Shown one piece after another: positions 48,301 to 61,001 of a stretch of 64,000 bases of DNA. Both the position numbers and the translations under genes were made by a program. Numbering within the stretch: the first letter of the stretch is position 1; each line of letters starts with the position of its first letter. Source of the stretch: Ectocarpus siliculosus (taxonomy: Eukaryota; Sar; Phaeophyceae; Ectocarpales; Ectocarpaceae); assembly GCA_000310025.1 (NCBI GenBank), contig FN649728.1, forward strand, positions 5,440,761-5,504,760. Direction: 5' to 3'. Under the pieces are notes generated by a model. It did no database searches. It was not told where the DNA came from and was given only the letters and a program-made list of their open reading frames with translations.

Positions 48301-51300
48301 GCGGGAGAACGACGCACAGGGAAGCATGCTATCAAGGGGCTAAACCCGACATTTGGGACCAAGTATCAACCAAACAAATCACACTCATTCCCCGTAGATG
48401 CGAACACCAGTGGAACAGTACAAGAGGACGACACGCTCATTTGTTCCTCCTGTAATATTTGCAGGTCGTCATCTTCAACTGGCTGGGCTTGCCCAACAAG
48501 AGCACCATCCTGGAACGGCTGGTGGTGATGATAAAGGCTGCTGAAAAGGTATCGAGGCGCAAGAACAAAGGTGAGCCCATGTTCGGCCACCTCATCCTCG
48601 TGATGCGCGACGTGAAACAGAAGGCTGCGGAGATCGAGGCGCTGATCATGGACGACGAGGATGGCGGCCTGACGCACGAAGATGCTGAAGGCGTGACGGA
48701 GCGCAACCTCATCCGGAAGAGGCTGAGGGCGGTCTTCAAAAGCACGGTCGTCCACACGATGCACCGCCCCCACCCGGACATAGCAGGTGACGATGTAACA
48801 ACAACAAGAAATATCACGACGTTTTGCGGCGCAAAGGCACGTTGCGCACGCCAAGGCAAGGGTAGAACGGCAATCTTACATATGTTTGTTGTAGTTCCCG
48901 CAAACCATCGCCAACTGGGCGATAGTCATTTTTTGTTCCAGGCTATTGGACATTTCTGTGACTCAATCACCGACCCGCCTGATGTCCCTGTATCTCCGGC
49001 AGACGAAGCGGTGCCTCTGTCTGAGGTATCTCCAGGGTTCACGACCTCGCTCGATGAGCTGAGGGACACTATCGCAGAACACCTCACGACCCCGCACACC
49101 TTCGCTGGCCAGCCCATTGCTGGCGGACAGCGCCTCCATGACATCGTCCGAGGCCTGTGCGAGGCAGTCAACTCCACCGGGGATATCTGCCCTCCCAGGT
49201 GCGTATTAAATGTGTAGAAGCTCCTATCGTGAACACAAAAGAAACCTCGCCGGCTTGCCAGACTTGAGGTTGCAGCAGATGGGAGGACGGCGTGTCTTTT
49301 GTATCATCTTCTGGAGCCCGCCCTCCTGAACAGCGGGCATGTCAGCCGGACGAGGCGATCGTTCTTCGAGGAAACAGGACGCTCCGGCGATTGGATTCGC
49401 TGGCGGATCGTTGTGACACCTCAAGATGACGGGGGCATACATAGTCCATGGTGGTTGTCAGGGCTCCTGTGGTCAAGGTTACATCTGTATTTGTCGTATG
49501 GCATGTATGTAGTACCACGTTGTCGCATTGCTTCGCCGGCCTGACTCTGACCTTTGCGAGCACGGGAACGACAACACCATTCGCAGCGTGCTCGAAGCCA
49601 TCGACATGAGGTGCACTCAGGAGGAGAAGGAAAAGGCGCTCGTCCTTTTCGACGCCATGATTAGTTCGGCCAGAAACGGTGAGCGTGGAATGCGGTTTAG
49701 TTCCTTTGCTTCGGCGCCCTGTGAAGTACTAGCATAAGAACGAGTTTACAGCTCAACATGTACTCTGTGTAGGCCGGTAGAGCAAGAGAGGGAGGCGTGC
49801 CTAAGAAGAAGAGGTCCAGAGGAACGTAATTCGAGGCATAGAAGTGACTAGCGTGGTGGAATACATCTTCGTGTCTCTTGTTGTGTGCGATGGAACGAGG
49901 CTGCTTGGGAAATGTGTTGTTGTGCTGATCTTCCCAGCACACTTTCCGCTCCATTCTGGCCACACGCTATGTGCAGGTGTCTTGGTATTCAGCACGCGCG
50001 AGGTTACTCGTACCATCAATGACGCTCGCGAAAAGGCGTTCGAGCAGTTCGACCAGGCGACACAGGTACCGGCCACTCCTTCAATGCAGGTTACGCTGAA
50101 ACAATAGAAGAAGTGGATGCTGCCACGATTATCATGGTCGGAGAAGCTAAGACCGAACCTCGTTACGGTGTTTAGTGGTTTTGGGAGGGGCCCCAATCGC
50201 TGTTATCAATCTGCCTCGGGCAATTGATAACAATACTGCGGTGAAATGGTATAACCCGAATGTGCGCATCTATCTGATGGTACGAAGGAGGCCAAGTCCT
50301 TGAACCCGTTGAACTCTATGGCTTGCTCCGACTAGCGCACCGTCGGTTAACCACTGGCATAATTCGCCATACGCAGGCGATATCTTCGCGCATCACGAAG
50401 GGCGTGCACGAAGAGCTGGTCGAGCAGATGTCGCCCAAAGCTGCGGTTGTGGCTGGCAGCCAAGACACGAAGCGTCGTGAGCTTTCAGCCAAGATGCAAG
50501 CGCGGGTATCATCAGCCGAAGCGGACGTTTCCGGGACGGCGCTGGGTTGGAACGCGGTAAGCCGGTTCTTTTTGGGTGTTTCCCGCACGCTTGCCGAGTA
50601 GGTCTAACATATCTAGCGTGGGGAAGATTCACATGGAGACGATCGTCTGAACAAATATCTTCGAGGCGAATACGGGCGTATTGTAGACGGTGCCAGAATG
50701 TAACAAACGACGCGAACGTGCCGATAGTACAGTCCCCGTTGATGTTATGCCACTAAGCCAGACCCTCCCAATCGAATGTCGATCCAGATGAACGAGGACG
50801 GCGATCCTACCGGCATCGACGAACACAACCTCAATACGCAATGGAACCAGCTTGTCCGATCCACGTTCCAAGCCCTTCAGAAGGATCTCAAGAAAATGGC
50901 CACTGTCAATCGCGTGGTGAACGAGGCTCTGCTCCATGAACTGGGCTGGAATCTATCGACGAAGCAGTTCGAAGGTCTCGTCAAGGGTAAGACATGCGTT
51001 CCTGTACCAGATCAGAGCTCGCGGTACAGGCTCGCTGACAGCCGCCCACCGACGCAAAAGAACGACATTTGGAGGCCATAGAATGTCCTCACATCAGTGT
51101 TGGGCTCGATCTGATGACTAAACAACAGATCCATGCGGTTGCTATGTCCCTATGGTGCAGCGTATTCAAATGCCAACCTTGTCTGCATCTACGTGTTGCA
51201 GGTACGCGCACGCAGGTGCAGGAACGCAACCGCACGGCGCTTGCACGCGAGGAGGACCGCAAGGCCAAGGAAGCCGCCGAGAAAAGGGCCAAAGAGCTGG

Positions 51301-51587
51301 CCGACCAAAACGCATCGTTGGAGAGGGAAACCGCGGCGGCTAATCGGCAGCGAGACGACGCACGGCGACAACAGCAACGGCGACAGGAACCGGAAAGTTC
51401 GAACGACTCGTATGGAAACTTGCAACGTGCATGGCTCGCGCACCGCCTGTTGGGCGGAGGCTACGGAGGAAATGGGGGCTACGGAGGCTATGGGGGGTAT
51501 GGGGGATACGGAGGATACGGAGGATACGGAGGATACGGAGGCTATGGAGGATACGGAGGGTTCAACCCGTTCGGAGGCTACCGGTAA
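45334..51587 (+). CDS. GBP-like large GTPase with Gly/Tyr-rich tail (8 exons)
   Basis: Second GBP-family GTPase, predicted 621 residues from the ATG at 45334. Exons: 45334–45735, 48465–48786, 49003–49198, 49587–49678, 49977–50065, 50377–50556, 50788–50986, 51202–51587; all introns are GT–AG and the phases agree. G domain: P-loop GAARQGKSF (41–49), YPCTEGVD (switch I), DMEGQGD (110–116), VMRDV (about 181–185). Helical segments follow, including SVLEAID and LHELGWN, then a coiled coil rich in Glu, Arg and Ala (about 496–555), and about 35 residues of GGY units ending GGFNPFGGYR. Exon lengths and phases largely match the first GBP gene; the third coding exon is 196 bases in both. Intron 1 is 2.7 kb and holds a degenerate repeat array. 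An extra 5' exon is possible. The glycine/tyrosine tail may mediate self-association; that is inference. Confidence 0.92.
47110..47775. repeat. Degenerate ~170-base tandem repeat in GBP intron 1
   Basis: Four diverged units starting near 47122, 47284, 47460 and 47630. Shared landmarks are an ACCTCC(G/C) start, CACAGCTCCAAT, a CGTGTTGGCACGG-type block and a GCAAGC(C/T)ATCG-type block. Units are only partly alike, so the array is old. It occupies the 2.7-kb first intron of the second GBP gene. Confidence 0.75.
51463..51563 (+). repeat. Coding repeat of GGA-TAC-GGA units
   Basis: Imperfect nine-base units, in frame, encode the Gly-Gly-Tyr tail of the second GBP protein. Third positions vary (GGA/GGC/GGG, TAC/TAT). 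This shows the repeat has been kept at the protein level for some time, while its length could still vary between strains. Confidence 0.95.
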
Positions 51588-53930
51588 ACACACTGACGAC
51601 TCTCTACCCGGCGCTCTCACGTGTTTGGGTGCCGGCGGAGGAAACTGCCCTGCGAAAAGGCCAAACCGTAGGACACTTGATCGCTTTCCTTGTGGTCGCT
51701 GCGAAACCACCGCAGAAAAGACTTGCCAACTGCAGTACGGGTGGGTGAATTGCAAGGACACGGGCTTCGCTGGGGTCGACTGCGAGAAATCCACCTAACA
51801 CAGAGTCCCTACAGTACGCGATTTTTTTTCACTAAACTGGGCCACTTCGTCGTAACTTGCAGGTGGTGGGTGTTCGTAGTCATCGTGTGGTTCCCCACAT
51901 ACAGAGACGAAAAGGTCGCCAACAGAAACACCACCTACCGACTGTAAGGGGATCCATCAAAGTGTGCATTGTGTGTGTGTGTATTTTTTTCTTCTTCTGA
52001 GACGTACTTGAGCCACCAAAAGATAAAAACACCAAACGTTTCAGACCCTACCAAGCGGCCGGGGGTTTGGTTGGGGTTCAGATATCGCATTAGCTTGGAC
52101 GGAATGGCTTCATGCTCAGAAATGAACCTTCATCTTGCGGTGTAGAAGCACTTGAGACGCTTATGCGGAGGGGTTCGTAGGGGGTTCACGAGGTTCTGTG
52201 TTATGATCTACCGGGACAGGCCTTTGTGTCGTTGTGAGCTACGTGGAACATGATTTGTGGATTCTAGGCCTGTGACGGTCTACACACTTTTGCTGTGATG
52301 TTTCAGGATGGCCGAAATGGGGAAATTAGCGGAAAGCGCCGAGAAGCACTTTTAGCGGGTTGTTGGATGCTGCGAAAACCGTGGGTGGTTCTATATTTCG
52401 CCGCCCGGCTCCCAGAGAAAGAAAGAGGCCGAACCGAAAACATTTGATATCCTGAGCCGGAGCCGGTACTTACTGTGTCAAACGAAGGGGGAAAGGAGAT
52501 AGATACCTATGGTAGGTTAGGCGGCGAAAAACGGGGCAACACGAGACGGGGCGCTCACGACCAACAGAGTGGGTTCGTCCACGCTTTACGTGGAAAAATA
52601 TTCGGCAAACGGAAATGGCGTGTTCCCACCCGCCTACCGTACATACACCACCCGCCCGTGGAGGCATGTATTTCGAAAATAGTTATCACGGAGCGTGTCA
52701 CTGCTGTGTCGGGATTTGCTTTCATATGTCGTCCACCAGAAATTCATCTGAGAGTAGTGGTTTCTTTGTTTTCTCGCGGTAATGTTGACATCAATAACTA
52801 ATATAACCACCGGGCGTGGTATAATAGTGTGTTGGGGGGCGGTGTTATCATGTGGGTGTGAATATGTTGTGAGTGTCGTAGTCTGCAGGGTATCCTCTAG
52901 GGTGGGAGGCAAGGGGAGGACAGAGCCGTACAAAAGTTTCATGGCATCAAACAATAGTACATTTTTGTGTAGAGGACAACGGTAGGGTACCAATATTGGA
53001 AGAGTGGCGGTCGGGGAACTATACCAAGCAGCCTTTGTAATAGGCCTGTGTTGTACTTCGTACACAGGTTACAATAGTATGTTGGACTGGACCGTGATGG
53101 GGCCGCACAGGCCGGGGAGAGAATGAACGGAGAGGGGAGAAAGAAAAGTCACACGCAAAAGGAAGTTGTTGAAGCTGTCAAGGGAGCATATGCGGACGTC
53201 GGATGCAGAAGGTGGTACTCGGGAGAGGGGAATTGCGGGGGCGAGGGGATGAGGACGTCGTCGAGGAAGACGCTATCGAGAAAAACAGCAGTGCGTGCAG
53301 ACGCTCCAACCAAGAGGGTAGCTGGAAGTGTGGTGCTGATTCTGGACACTGCCAGGAAGCACAGAATCACAAAGTTAAAACAGGAAACAGAGGGCGACGA
53401 GGGGATTCAATTGGGGGACAATCTTTTGATTTGGAAGTGATGGCGTTAGCGATGTCGGCATACACGCACGTGCAACGTGTTGGGAGACTTAAATGAAGAT
53501 GGGCCTGGGAGGAAATAAGAAGCCATGGTGGTGATGGAGGGCAGCGATAGCGTGGTAGCGTATGTGATGACGGACATGGGGGGTGGGGGGGTCTGACAAG
53601 GCTCTGACAAGGTGGTTGAGGGTACTGATCGGATGATACCGGCAAAAGTTGCGTGTTTGTTAGAAGGTGCTTACAGATAGAGGGCGGAAGGACTTCACGT
53701 GTAGACCAAGTTTCGTCCCAGCAACAACCTGGCGAAAAGATAAAATATCAGTATATCGTTTTTTACATTCCGTCGATGGTTTCGGAATTTCGTCAGCCCT
53801 AGAGCATCTCGTCCCCTTGCATCCGTATTTTGTACGGGATCGTGTTTTCGGAGAGAATGACTGACGGAAATTGCACCCGCAGACATGATCATGAAATAGC
53901 TCAATTGAGGGTGCCAACAACGGGTGCCCT
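51588..53930. other. 3' flank of second GBP gene, no further gene seen
   Basis: A plus-strand frame runs on after the GBP stop in another frame but has no recognisable content. At 53123–53440 a 105-codon plus frame rich in Lys, Arg and Glu is open; its antisense is open too, and no domain is seen. Confidence 0.45.
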
Positions 53931-53939
53931 ACATTACTT

Positions 53940-54275
53940 GTCAATTCCATGGAACTCCATGGAATATTCCATGGAATACCATGGAGTTCCATGGGGTTCC
54001 ACGGAGTTCCATGGATTTTCACGGAGGTCCATGGTGTTCCACGGATATCCGTGGAACTCCATAGCATTCCATGGCACTCTATGGGGCTCCATGGAGTCTC
54101 CATGGAGTTCCGTGGTGGTGGAGTCCACGGAATATTCCGTGGAATTCCACGGAACTTGCCGTGGAACTTGCCATAGAATATTCTGTGGAGTTACCATGGC
54201 TTGCCATGGTTTCCATGGAATACCATGGAACTCCATGGAATCTCCGTGGTATTCCATGGAAATTCCGTGGAGTAA
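53940..54275. repeat. Array of ~30 near-palindromic CCATGG units
   Basis: About 335 bases made almost entirely of TTCCATGGAA-like units in which CC(A/G)TGG recurs every 10–13 bases. Many units are perfect dyads, and CCGTGG/CCACGG variants form a sub-cluster in the middle. Both strands are open in several frames (Trp/His/Met/Gly-rich peptides), which follows from the repeat and is not evidence of coding. Confidence 0.95.
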
Positions 54276-55933
54276 AGAAAAAATACGACATGGATGAATA
54301 AAATCATGTCGAAAACCAGAGAAGAAAGGAAAAAGGGTGGCGAAAAAGGGATTCTCGATCCCGAGACTTCGAGTGCACGGAGGCTTGGTTGGACCTCATG
54401 GGATAGATGTCACCAAACAATTTTTACTCGTCGGACAATATTTGCCTTGATGTATGTAGCGCTCACGGTTATTTCCCTTGAATTATCTCCACATTGCCCC
54501 CAAGCCAAAATGGTAACGCGAAAAATCTGATGACTTTTTGTTTTTGTTGTTTCCACGGTTCTGAATATCTTTGTGGTTCTCCCTCGCTTGCTTCTCTCGT
54601 CTCCACTCTGCCAAAAGATCACGAAATCGATTCCAAGTGTTGTTTGGAGCCACTTGAATTTTCGGCGCCGCCACCAAAGAGAAAGTATAAAAAGTCAGAA
54701 ACGCCTCAGACACCGACCGATACGGTCACTTGGGCGTGGCAAGAAGGTCAACATAGTTATCAACCTTCCCACCCAAAACGAAGTTCCGATCGTGATCATC
54801 GAAGCCATGGTTAGAACCAGGTGGAACCACCTAAAATTAGATCGCCACGCCTTTTGTTGTTATCTGCAACCAACAAAAGGCTTGTCCATGGCCAGAAATC
54901 TACCTGTGTGACGAAGGCACTGGAACAAAAGCTAGGAATACACCCATTATGATGACAAGATGGCCACCAGAAAGACCTCTTGGTGACTAGAAAACAACAT
55001 GCGCTAGCAATCATACAGAAGGGCTAAATACACGTATGTACCAAGTAGCACCTGACGCTGAACATCCCCCGCCCAGCCTTGGTCACTCTCGAGAAACCCA
55101 GGGGAAATTATGTAAGCTCTTCCCCCTCCCCGCCTTTTCAAACTTGGTGTACCCTTTACTTCCCCGAGTCTCAAAAGAAAGACGAAGAAATGCCAAGCTC
55201 TACATGTCCCCTCCACTTTCAAAGCACAAATGCCACTAGTAGACTACTCCATTAATTTACAGTCAGCAAAATACGAATCCTCTGCCCCCCACCCCGTCAA
55301 GTTCTCAAACAAACATCTCCTTTCACCTTTGACCCGTGTTTTGATCAGCCTTGGGTGTATTTTCAGTGAGCACGAGCGAAACATACGCACCTGACACACT
55401 CAAAAATAGTATGCTACAAACTCCCGGACAAGCTTTTCGTTTGGGTTGTCGGTGCAGCCAATACCGTCACCATTTTCTTTCTTGAACTGCATTGTTTTCC
55501 TTCACTCAACAAAGGAAATCTCACCGATGACCCCGTGTTTTCACGCCCAACATACATATATATATGTACGTTTCCCGTGTGGTGTTGGCCCTGTGGAGCT
55601 CAAGTGCCATCGGCACGTCTCCAAGCATGGAATCCGCTTTGAGTCACTTGTGCCCCCCCCCCCCACACATTGAAAACCCGCAATGTACACCGAACGGCAG
55701 CAACGACATCGAGGGACACTTCTTGGGTCATCTGTGCTGTCCAAGAAAAAAACGCCAGCAACACACACCTTGTAACATGTATCCACCAAGCACACAAACA
55801 ATCATTCATGATGATCAACGACATAGGGCTACCCACGTAGACGTAGATTTTTCCTGCACGCAAAATATGAAACCAATGGACAGTGCCTTCATGCCCACAA
55901 CACCAACGTCAATATGCTGCCTTCCTAACACAT
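54276..55933. other. Interval without a supported gene
   Basis: Short plus-strand frames near 54500–54910 read partly like protein (for example KKVNIVINLPTQNEVPIVII), but in more than one frame and without a recognisable domain. A decayed gene or element is possible. Confidence 0.35.
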
Positions 55934-56512
55934 NNNNNNNNNNNNNNNNNNNNNNNNNNNNNNNNNNNNNNNNNNNNNNNNNNNNNNNNNNNNNNNNNNN
56001 NNNNNNNNNNNNNNNNNNNNNNNNNNNNNNNNNNNNNNNNNNNNNNNNNNNNNNNNNNNNNNNNNNNNNNNNNNNNNNNNNNNNNNNNNNNNNNNNNNNN
56101 NNNNNNNNNNNNNNNNNNNNNNNNNNNNNNNNNNNNNNNNNNNNNNNNNNNNNNNNNNNNNNNNNNNNNNNNNNNNNNNNNNNNNNNNNNNNNNNNNNNN
56201 NNNNNNNNNNNNNNNNNNNNNNNNNNNNNNNNNNNNNNNNNNNNNNNNNNNNNNNNNNNNNNNNNNNNNNNNNNNNNNNNNNNNNNNNNNNNNNNNNNNN
56301 NNNNNNNNNNNNNNNNNNNNNNNNNNNNNNNNNNNNNNNNNNNNNNNNNNNNNNNNNNNNNNNNNNNNNNNNNNNNNNNNNNNNNNNNNNNNNNNNNNNN
56401 NNNNNNNNNNNNNNNNNNNNNNNNNNNNNNNNNNNNNNNNNNNNNNNNNNNNNNNNNNNNNNNNNNNNNNNNNNNNNNNNNNNNNNNNNNNNNNNNNNNN
56501 NNNNNNNNNNNN
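55934..56512. other. Assembly gap of 579 N
   Basis: Unsequenced stretch. The length is not a round number, so it was probably sized from spanning data. Open frames that run through it carry no information. Confidence 0.99.
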
Positions 56513-57046
56513 TAGAATATTAGTCGAGCACCCAAACCATAAAACCAATGCACACAGCCTGACCATGCACCCAACATCAAAGGTAAAAATCGAACACCTT
56601 CTCAACACATTAACCCCAAACCGAAAGACTGCAACAGCTTCCCTTGCAGAATACTTAACATTCCTTGGGTGGTCAATAAATAAACACCTCTCGCGTATGA
56701 TCATGAGATGGTATGTGCGTTACTGGAGATCCCCCTTTTTAAGGGCGGCATCCGGAGTCTAGGTCAACCTGGGTTACCGATCCTGTGTGGCAAACATTCA
56801 CCTTTTAACGGGGCCGGAGGCAGCAAGAAAAGAAGCACGTAAAATAAAAAGTCAAACAGTTTCAACCAGTAGGAAAACGGTGGCCGACAATACAAGACCA
56901 CCTCGAGACATGAAAGCAACATGCACGTTGCCAATTGGAATGAAACATAAACCGACGCAGCCAAGCGAAAAACAAGGAAGTTCATTCAACGCACCACCCT
57001 AACCAGTTGAAAAGGAAAAGCAACCAACTCGCACAAGGAAAATCAC

Positions 57047-57064
57047 GAACCCCCGAAGGGGTTC
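57047..57064. other. Hairpin GAACCCC–CGAA–GGGGTTC
   Basis: A perfect seven-base stem with a four-base loop. No U-run follows it and its role is unknown. Confidence 0.6.
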
Positions 57065-59974
57065 ATGCCATCTTCGGGGTACGTCGTGCTTCGGTAAGCG
57101 CGGTAGCGTCAGGAAGGTTGCGTTCGCGGTAGACTTTCAGCTCATTCAACCACCTGGTTGTTTCCGAGAACATTTGAACGTGCAAGGCAAGCGTGGACGA
57201 GAAGGTCCCAAGTTTGATGTTTGTTCCCCCAACTTGTCAAAACGAACGTACTGGAACACGGGCCTATCGGTGAGGTTTAGGCCCCATTGGGAGTAGCAGC
57301 CTGCAACAAAATTGTCAACACACCAGACAATAAGTTGCACCGGGCTTCACACAAATCCCGCTCGTGCCCCCCACCCCCCTTCCGTCCTACAGAGTACTCG
57401 TGTAGGGTGGGGAGCCTGAGGTTGCAGGGCAACGGCGAGAATTTAATACGAAGCGTATTTCCCGCACTCGGTAATACGTATCCACAGTCGCGGTTACCGA
57501 GAGCGCACTGGGGCTTCACAATCAATCTACACGTCTTATTGTGATGCGGGCGAGGGTTAAAGCTGGCAAGACACGCACGGACATTCCGTAAGCACTGCCC
57601 TTCGCACGGTGGTTATGAGGATCGACTGAGTACGAGCCCCGGCAAACGGCGCTTATTAGTTGTGCTTCATTTGTATTGCCGACATTTCGTGGTACACATG
57701 TCCACCAGACACTCACCTCATGCTCGACATGAGGTGCATCACGGCCCAAAAGAAACAACGGCCCCGGGGAGTTTTCGGCCCCTCTACCGCTGTGTTTAAC
57801 CCAGCCCCGGGCTCTGTGCATTTTATAGTAGCACCCGATCCCCCCTGCGGGTCAACGACAGAGGTAACTACGGTAAGCGTACCTTGTTGACGTTACCCCG
57901 GAGCACCCTTCGTGGGTGTAGGTGACAGCCAGGGAGACACGACCAAGATCACGCAGTCTCGAGGCCTTCATACGCTCGCGTGCATCCTCGAGTTTGATGA
58001 GCGTGCCTATGGTGGGATTGCGATTCGCGCCCATGGCGTCGATGCAGGCATCATACTGGTCCAATTCCGGGCCCGCTGCAGATAATAGACGTGTGTTCGG
58101 GCACGAAGTGCAGGGGAACATATTTCACCGACAGAATAACTTCATGCTTAGGTCCGGGTTTAACCTTTTAATACACAAGCTAGCGCCGCGGCCCCTCGCG
58201 GGGGGGGGGGGTGAGGGTTACCCGCCCCCGTCTATGCTCCTGTTCTGTAACGCAGCGTACGACGGACTGCTTTAACGTACGAAGAAAAGGGTCCCTTTGA
58301 GGAGGGGGGGGTCCCACAGCGCTCGTGGTGTCGACCCAAAAGTACAATGTGTTGCACTGTTGCTGGAAAGTACAACCCGGCAATCAACGGCAAAGTATCA
58401 AGCAGTGGTGAACGACATTTCGTACATAGTGTGTGTACATGAACGTAATGAAATAGTGGTACAACCGTACATCTCTCTCGCTATGTATATATATATCTCT
58501 CTGTGCGTGCACGCTGTCTCTCTTGCGTGCGGTAACCGTTTTAAGGATGCGCGAAACCCTGCCTATCTGCGTGTACCACAATATCAGGTGGGGGGGTAGT
58601 AAACCTCGGGGAATAAAATTTCACTTCGTCTTACCCTGAGCGGGTTTGCGTCGAAGATCAAAGATTCCAAGGTGGCGCAAACAAGTCATGCTTAGGACGT
58701 AGTCACCAGGTACACGACTCATCACCACACGACAAGGGACTTTGATTTGCCTAGGTTGCATGAAAAAACTAGGTTTCCAGCAAGTCTCCAGAAACATCTA
58801 CACTTGAAGTGACTACGTTCACGGGGCGGGTCGGTCGAGATTGCCCGCTATCAACATGTATATGCACGGTAAGCTCAACGCTCGGCGGGGAGGTGGGGGT
58901 AGCGGGGAGTTGCAAAGATGAACAAAAAAGGGGAATGCTCACACGGCGGGGCAGGTGGGGTCGGCGGCGTAGTACTGGTTGCGCGGCTGCCTCAGCCGGG
59001 ACTGGTGGTGCCGGTGGCAAGAACGTAGAAGCCGTGGGCTCAACCTGCATGGGTACGTCCATCTGCCAACAGGAAACACGACGAAGAGCGGGGATATAGA
59101 AGTAGATTTATTATCCGCTGGTTTTCCATAGGCGTCTAAGCAATGGTCGGCCCCGCGCGGGGGTGATCGAGATTTTTGGGGACCCCCGAACCCTCCTCTT
59201 AGGTCGGGAAACTATTTCTATTGTAATAACTTACCAAGAACAAATTATCTTTGGTCAGCATGACACGAAAAGTGGTTGGAACGATAATCAGTATAGATAA
59301 GCACAATAAATTCCTTCTATTGGCAGGCACCACACTGGCAAAGGTCACTCTAAAGAATGGGGGTCGGAAGTATAAAAAAAACAACCCAGCGTTGTCGCAG
59401 TGCTCGCGAAGTAGAGTTGGACTGCATACAACCGCCACCTACCCTACTCCAGCGGGGCAGGATAGAACACGCGCAAGGTATACCAATCGATGTGGAATGG
59501 TCCCCAACGAAAACATTCTTGCTTCAAACCGCGGGGTGTTACAGCGGGTTGTCGTAATGAGCCGCGGAGCGCGAAGCGCGACAGTTCTTTTCCCTCCGTC
59601 CAGGAGACCTCTATCTACCGGGGGCCCAAGCTTCTTTAAGCGACCGCCAAATGTAGCTCCTTTTCATCTAGAACCAGGTCAATAGAGGATGGATTCACAA
59701 TCTGCTGGCTTGAGAAGAAGAAGAAAAATAGGGCGCTCTTCACCACACCGGTTAGGTCGTGCTCCGATAGAAGATGACCGTGTTTCTCAAGCATTTGTAG
59801 GAGATACCCACCCCGATCCCCGGGGCGTTGTAAAGGAAATGCAAGCCAAACAAAGCAAACGTAGATCTCCCACAGACACACGCAGTCTCGCAGTTGGAAC
59901 AGCAGGGGAAGCACTTCTAAACGCAACGCCGCTGGGAGGGGCAAGGCAGCTCCGGCGGGCGAAGAGAGCCATAT

Positions 59975-60450
59975 ACACAGCTCGTGGCAGATGCCGTTGT
60001 CCTTGCTGTTGATTCGGTGTGTGGGGACGGGTCGTCGTAAAACCAACTTACCTGCACCGGGGGCGAAATAGCTACGTACTAAACTGATCCGAGCGTGTTT
60101 CTTTCAGGCTGTCCCAGACTCTCGCGCTCCCGATTTCTGAACGTCCGACATCATTGTTGTCTGTATCAATACCAAACAAGATGGGGCATTGACACAGCTC
60201 GTGGTGGATACCTTTGTTGTTGCTGCTGCTTTGGTGTGTGGGGAGGGGTCACCTGGAAACAAACCAGTGCCACGGGGAAAAGAGGTCTTCTTTTATTGGC
60301 CGCGGGGGTTATTTTTTGCATGCATGCATCTTGCCAACTCTCTCCACCTCAGCTTCCGTGGGCCCTATGGCCCCGTTTCCTCCATCGCCTGCCACACAAG
60401 ACGTTGCATACACACAGCTCGCGGGGAATAGCTTTGCAATTGCCCAATTG
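59975..60450 (+). repeat. Three diverged copies of a ~215-base unit
   Basis: The block ACACAGCTCG(T/C)GG recurs at about 59978, 60195 and 60412. The first two copies also share GTTGT–TTGCTG runs and TGTGTGGGGA(C/G)GGGTC. In one frame the three read A-Y/L-T-Q-L-V/A followed by a hydrophobic segment. They may be remains of a tandem coding duplication inside the unresolved block. Confidence 0.55.
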
Positions 60451-61001
60451 CTGTTGCGTCACTCTGTGAAGAGAAACCATCGAAAACCCAAATCGGTGGG
60501 GGAACGTATGCATATGTATGACGTGTACACCGTAGGCGACACAAGATACCACACCCCCTGTACAAATAATTAAAACCCGAGTACTCCACGACGAAGAGGA
60601 TACGTAAACCCGGCGAGACGATGTCGGAAAGCTCTCGACGGGATGGTTCCCACACCACCAATATCAGCACCGCCGCTTATTGTTGTGTGGAGCAACCGAG
60701 ATTTGACATTGGTCCAGGGGGGGTGGTATTTTATGTCACCTACGGTACTGCTGAATGCGTACGCCGACGGCCGTTCGCTACAGGAGCACATGTTATTGGA
60801 TGACTCTGATGGCTCAAAAATTCAATATGATTGACTGTACCCGCCACAAAAGCATCGCAGACATAGACTACTGCAAGGTATTGAGTCGGCTACCCCGCGG
60901 CTCATCACCCCGCCCTATCTAGCAAAAGACATGCCAGCCCTCCCCCCTCCCCCCTCCCCTTTTATTTGGATCCGTGCTAGCACGATTTCATAGTACCACA
61001 C

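Larger units (their letters stand above)
56513..60960. other. Unresolved block with many open frames, possible old mobile-element remains
   Basis: Several frames on both strands read like protein: plus 56565–56762 (contains EYLTFLGWSINKHLSR), minus 57852–58121 (contains IKLEDARERMKASRLRD), plus 59251–59685, plus 59689–60012 (basic) and plus 60643–60834. I recognise no family in any of them, and the strand cannot be decided for most. Base composition seems lower in GC around 59200–59400. The block lacks the clear exon borders seen in the four spliced genes and may be a degraded insertion. I saw no terminal repeats. Confidence 0.35.

Noticed and set aside
53830-54297. 155-codon Trp/His/Gly-rich frame over the CCATGG array
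   Set aside because: Both strands are open because the repeat unit lacks stops; there is no sign of coding.
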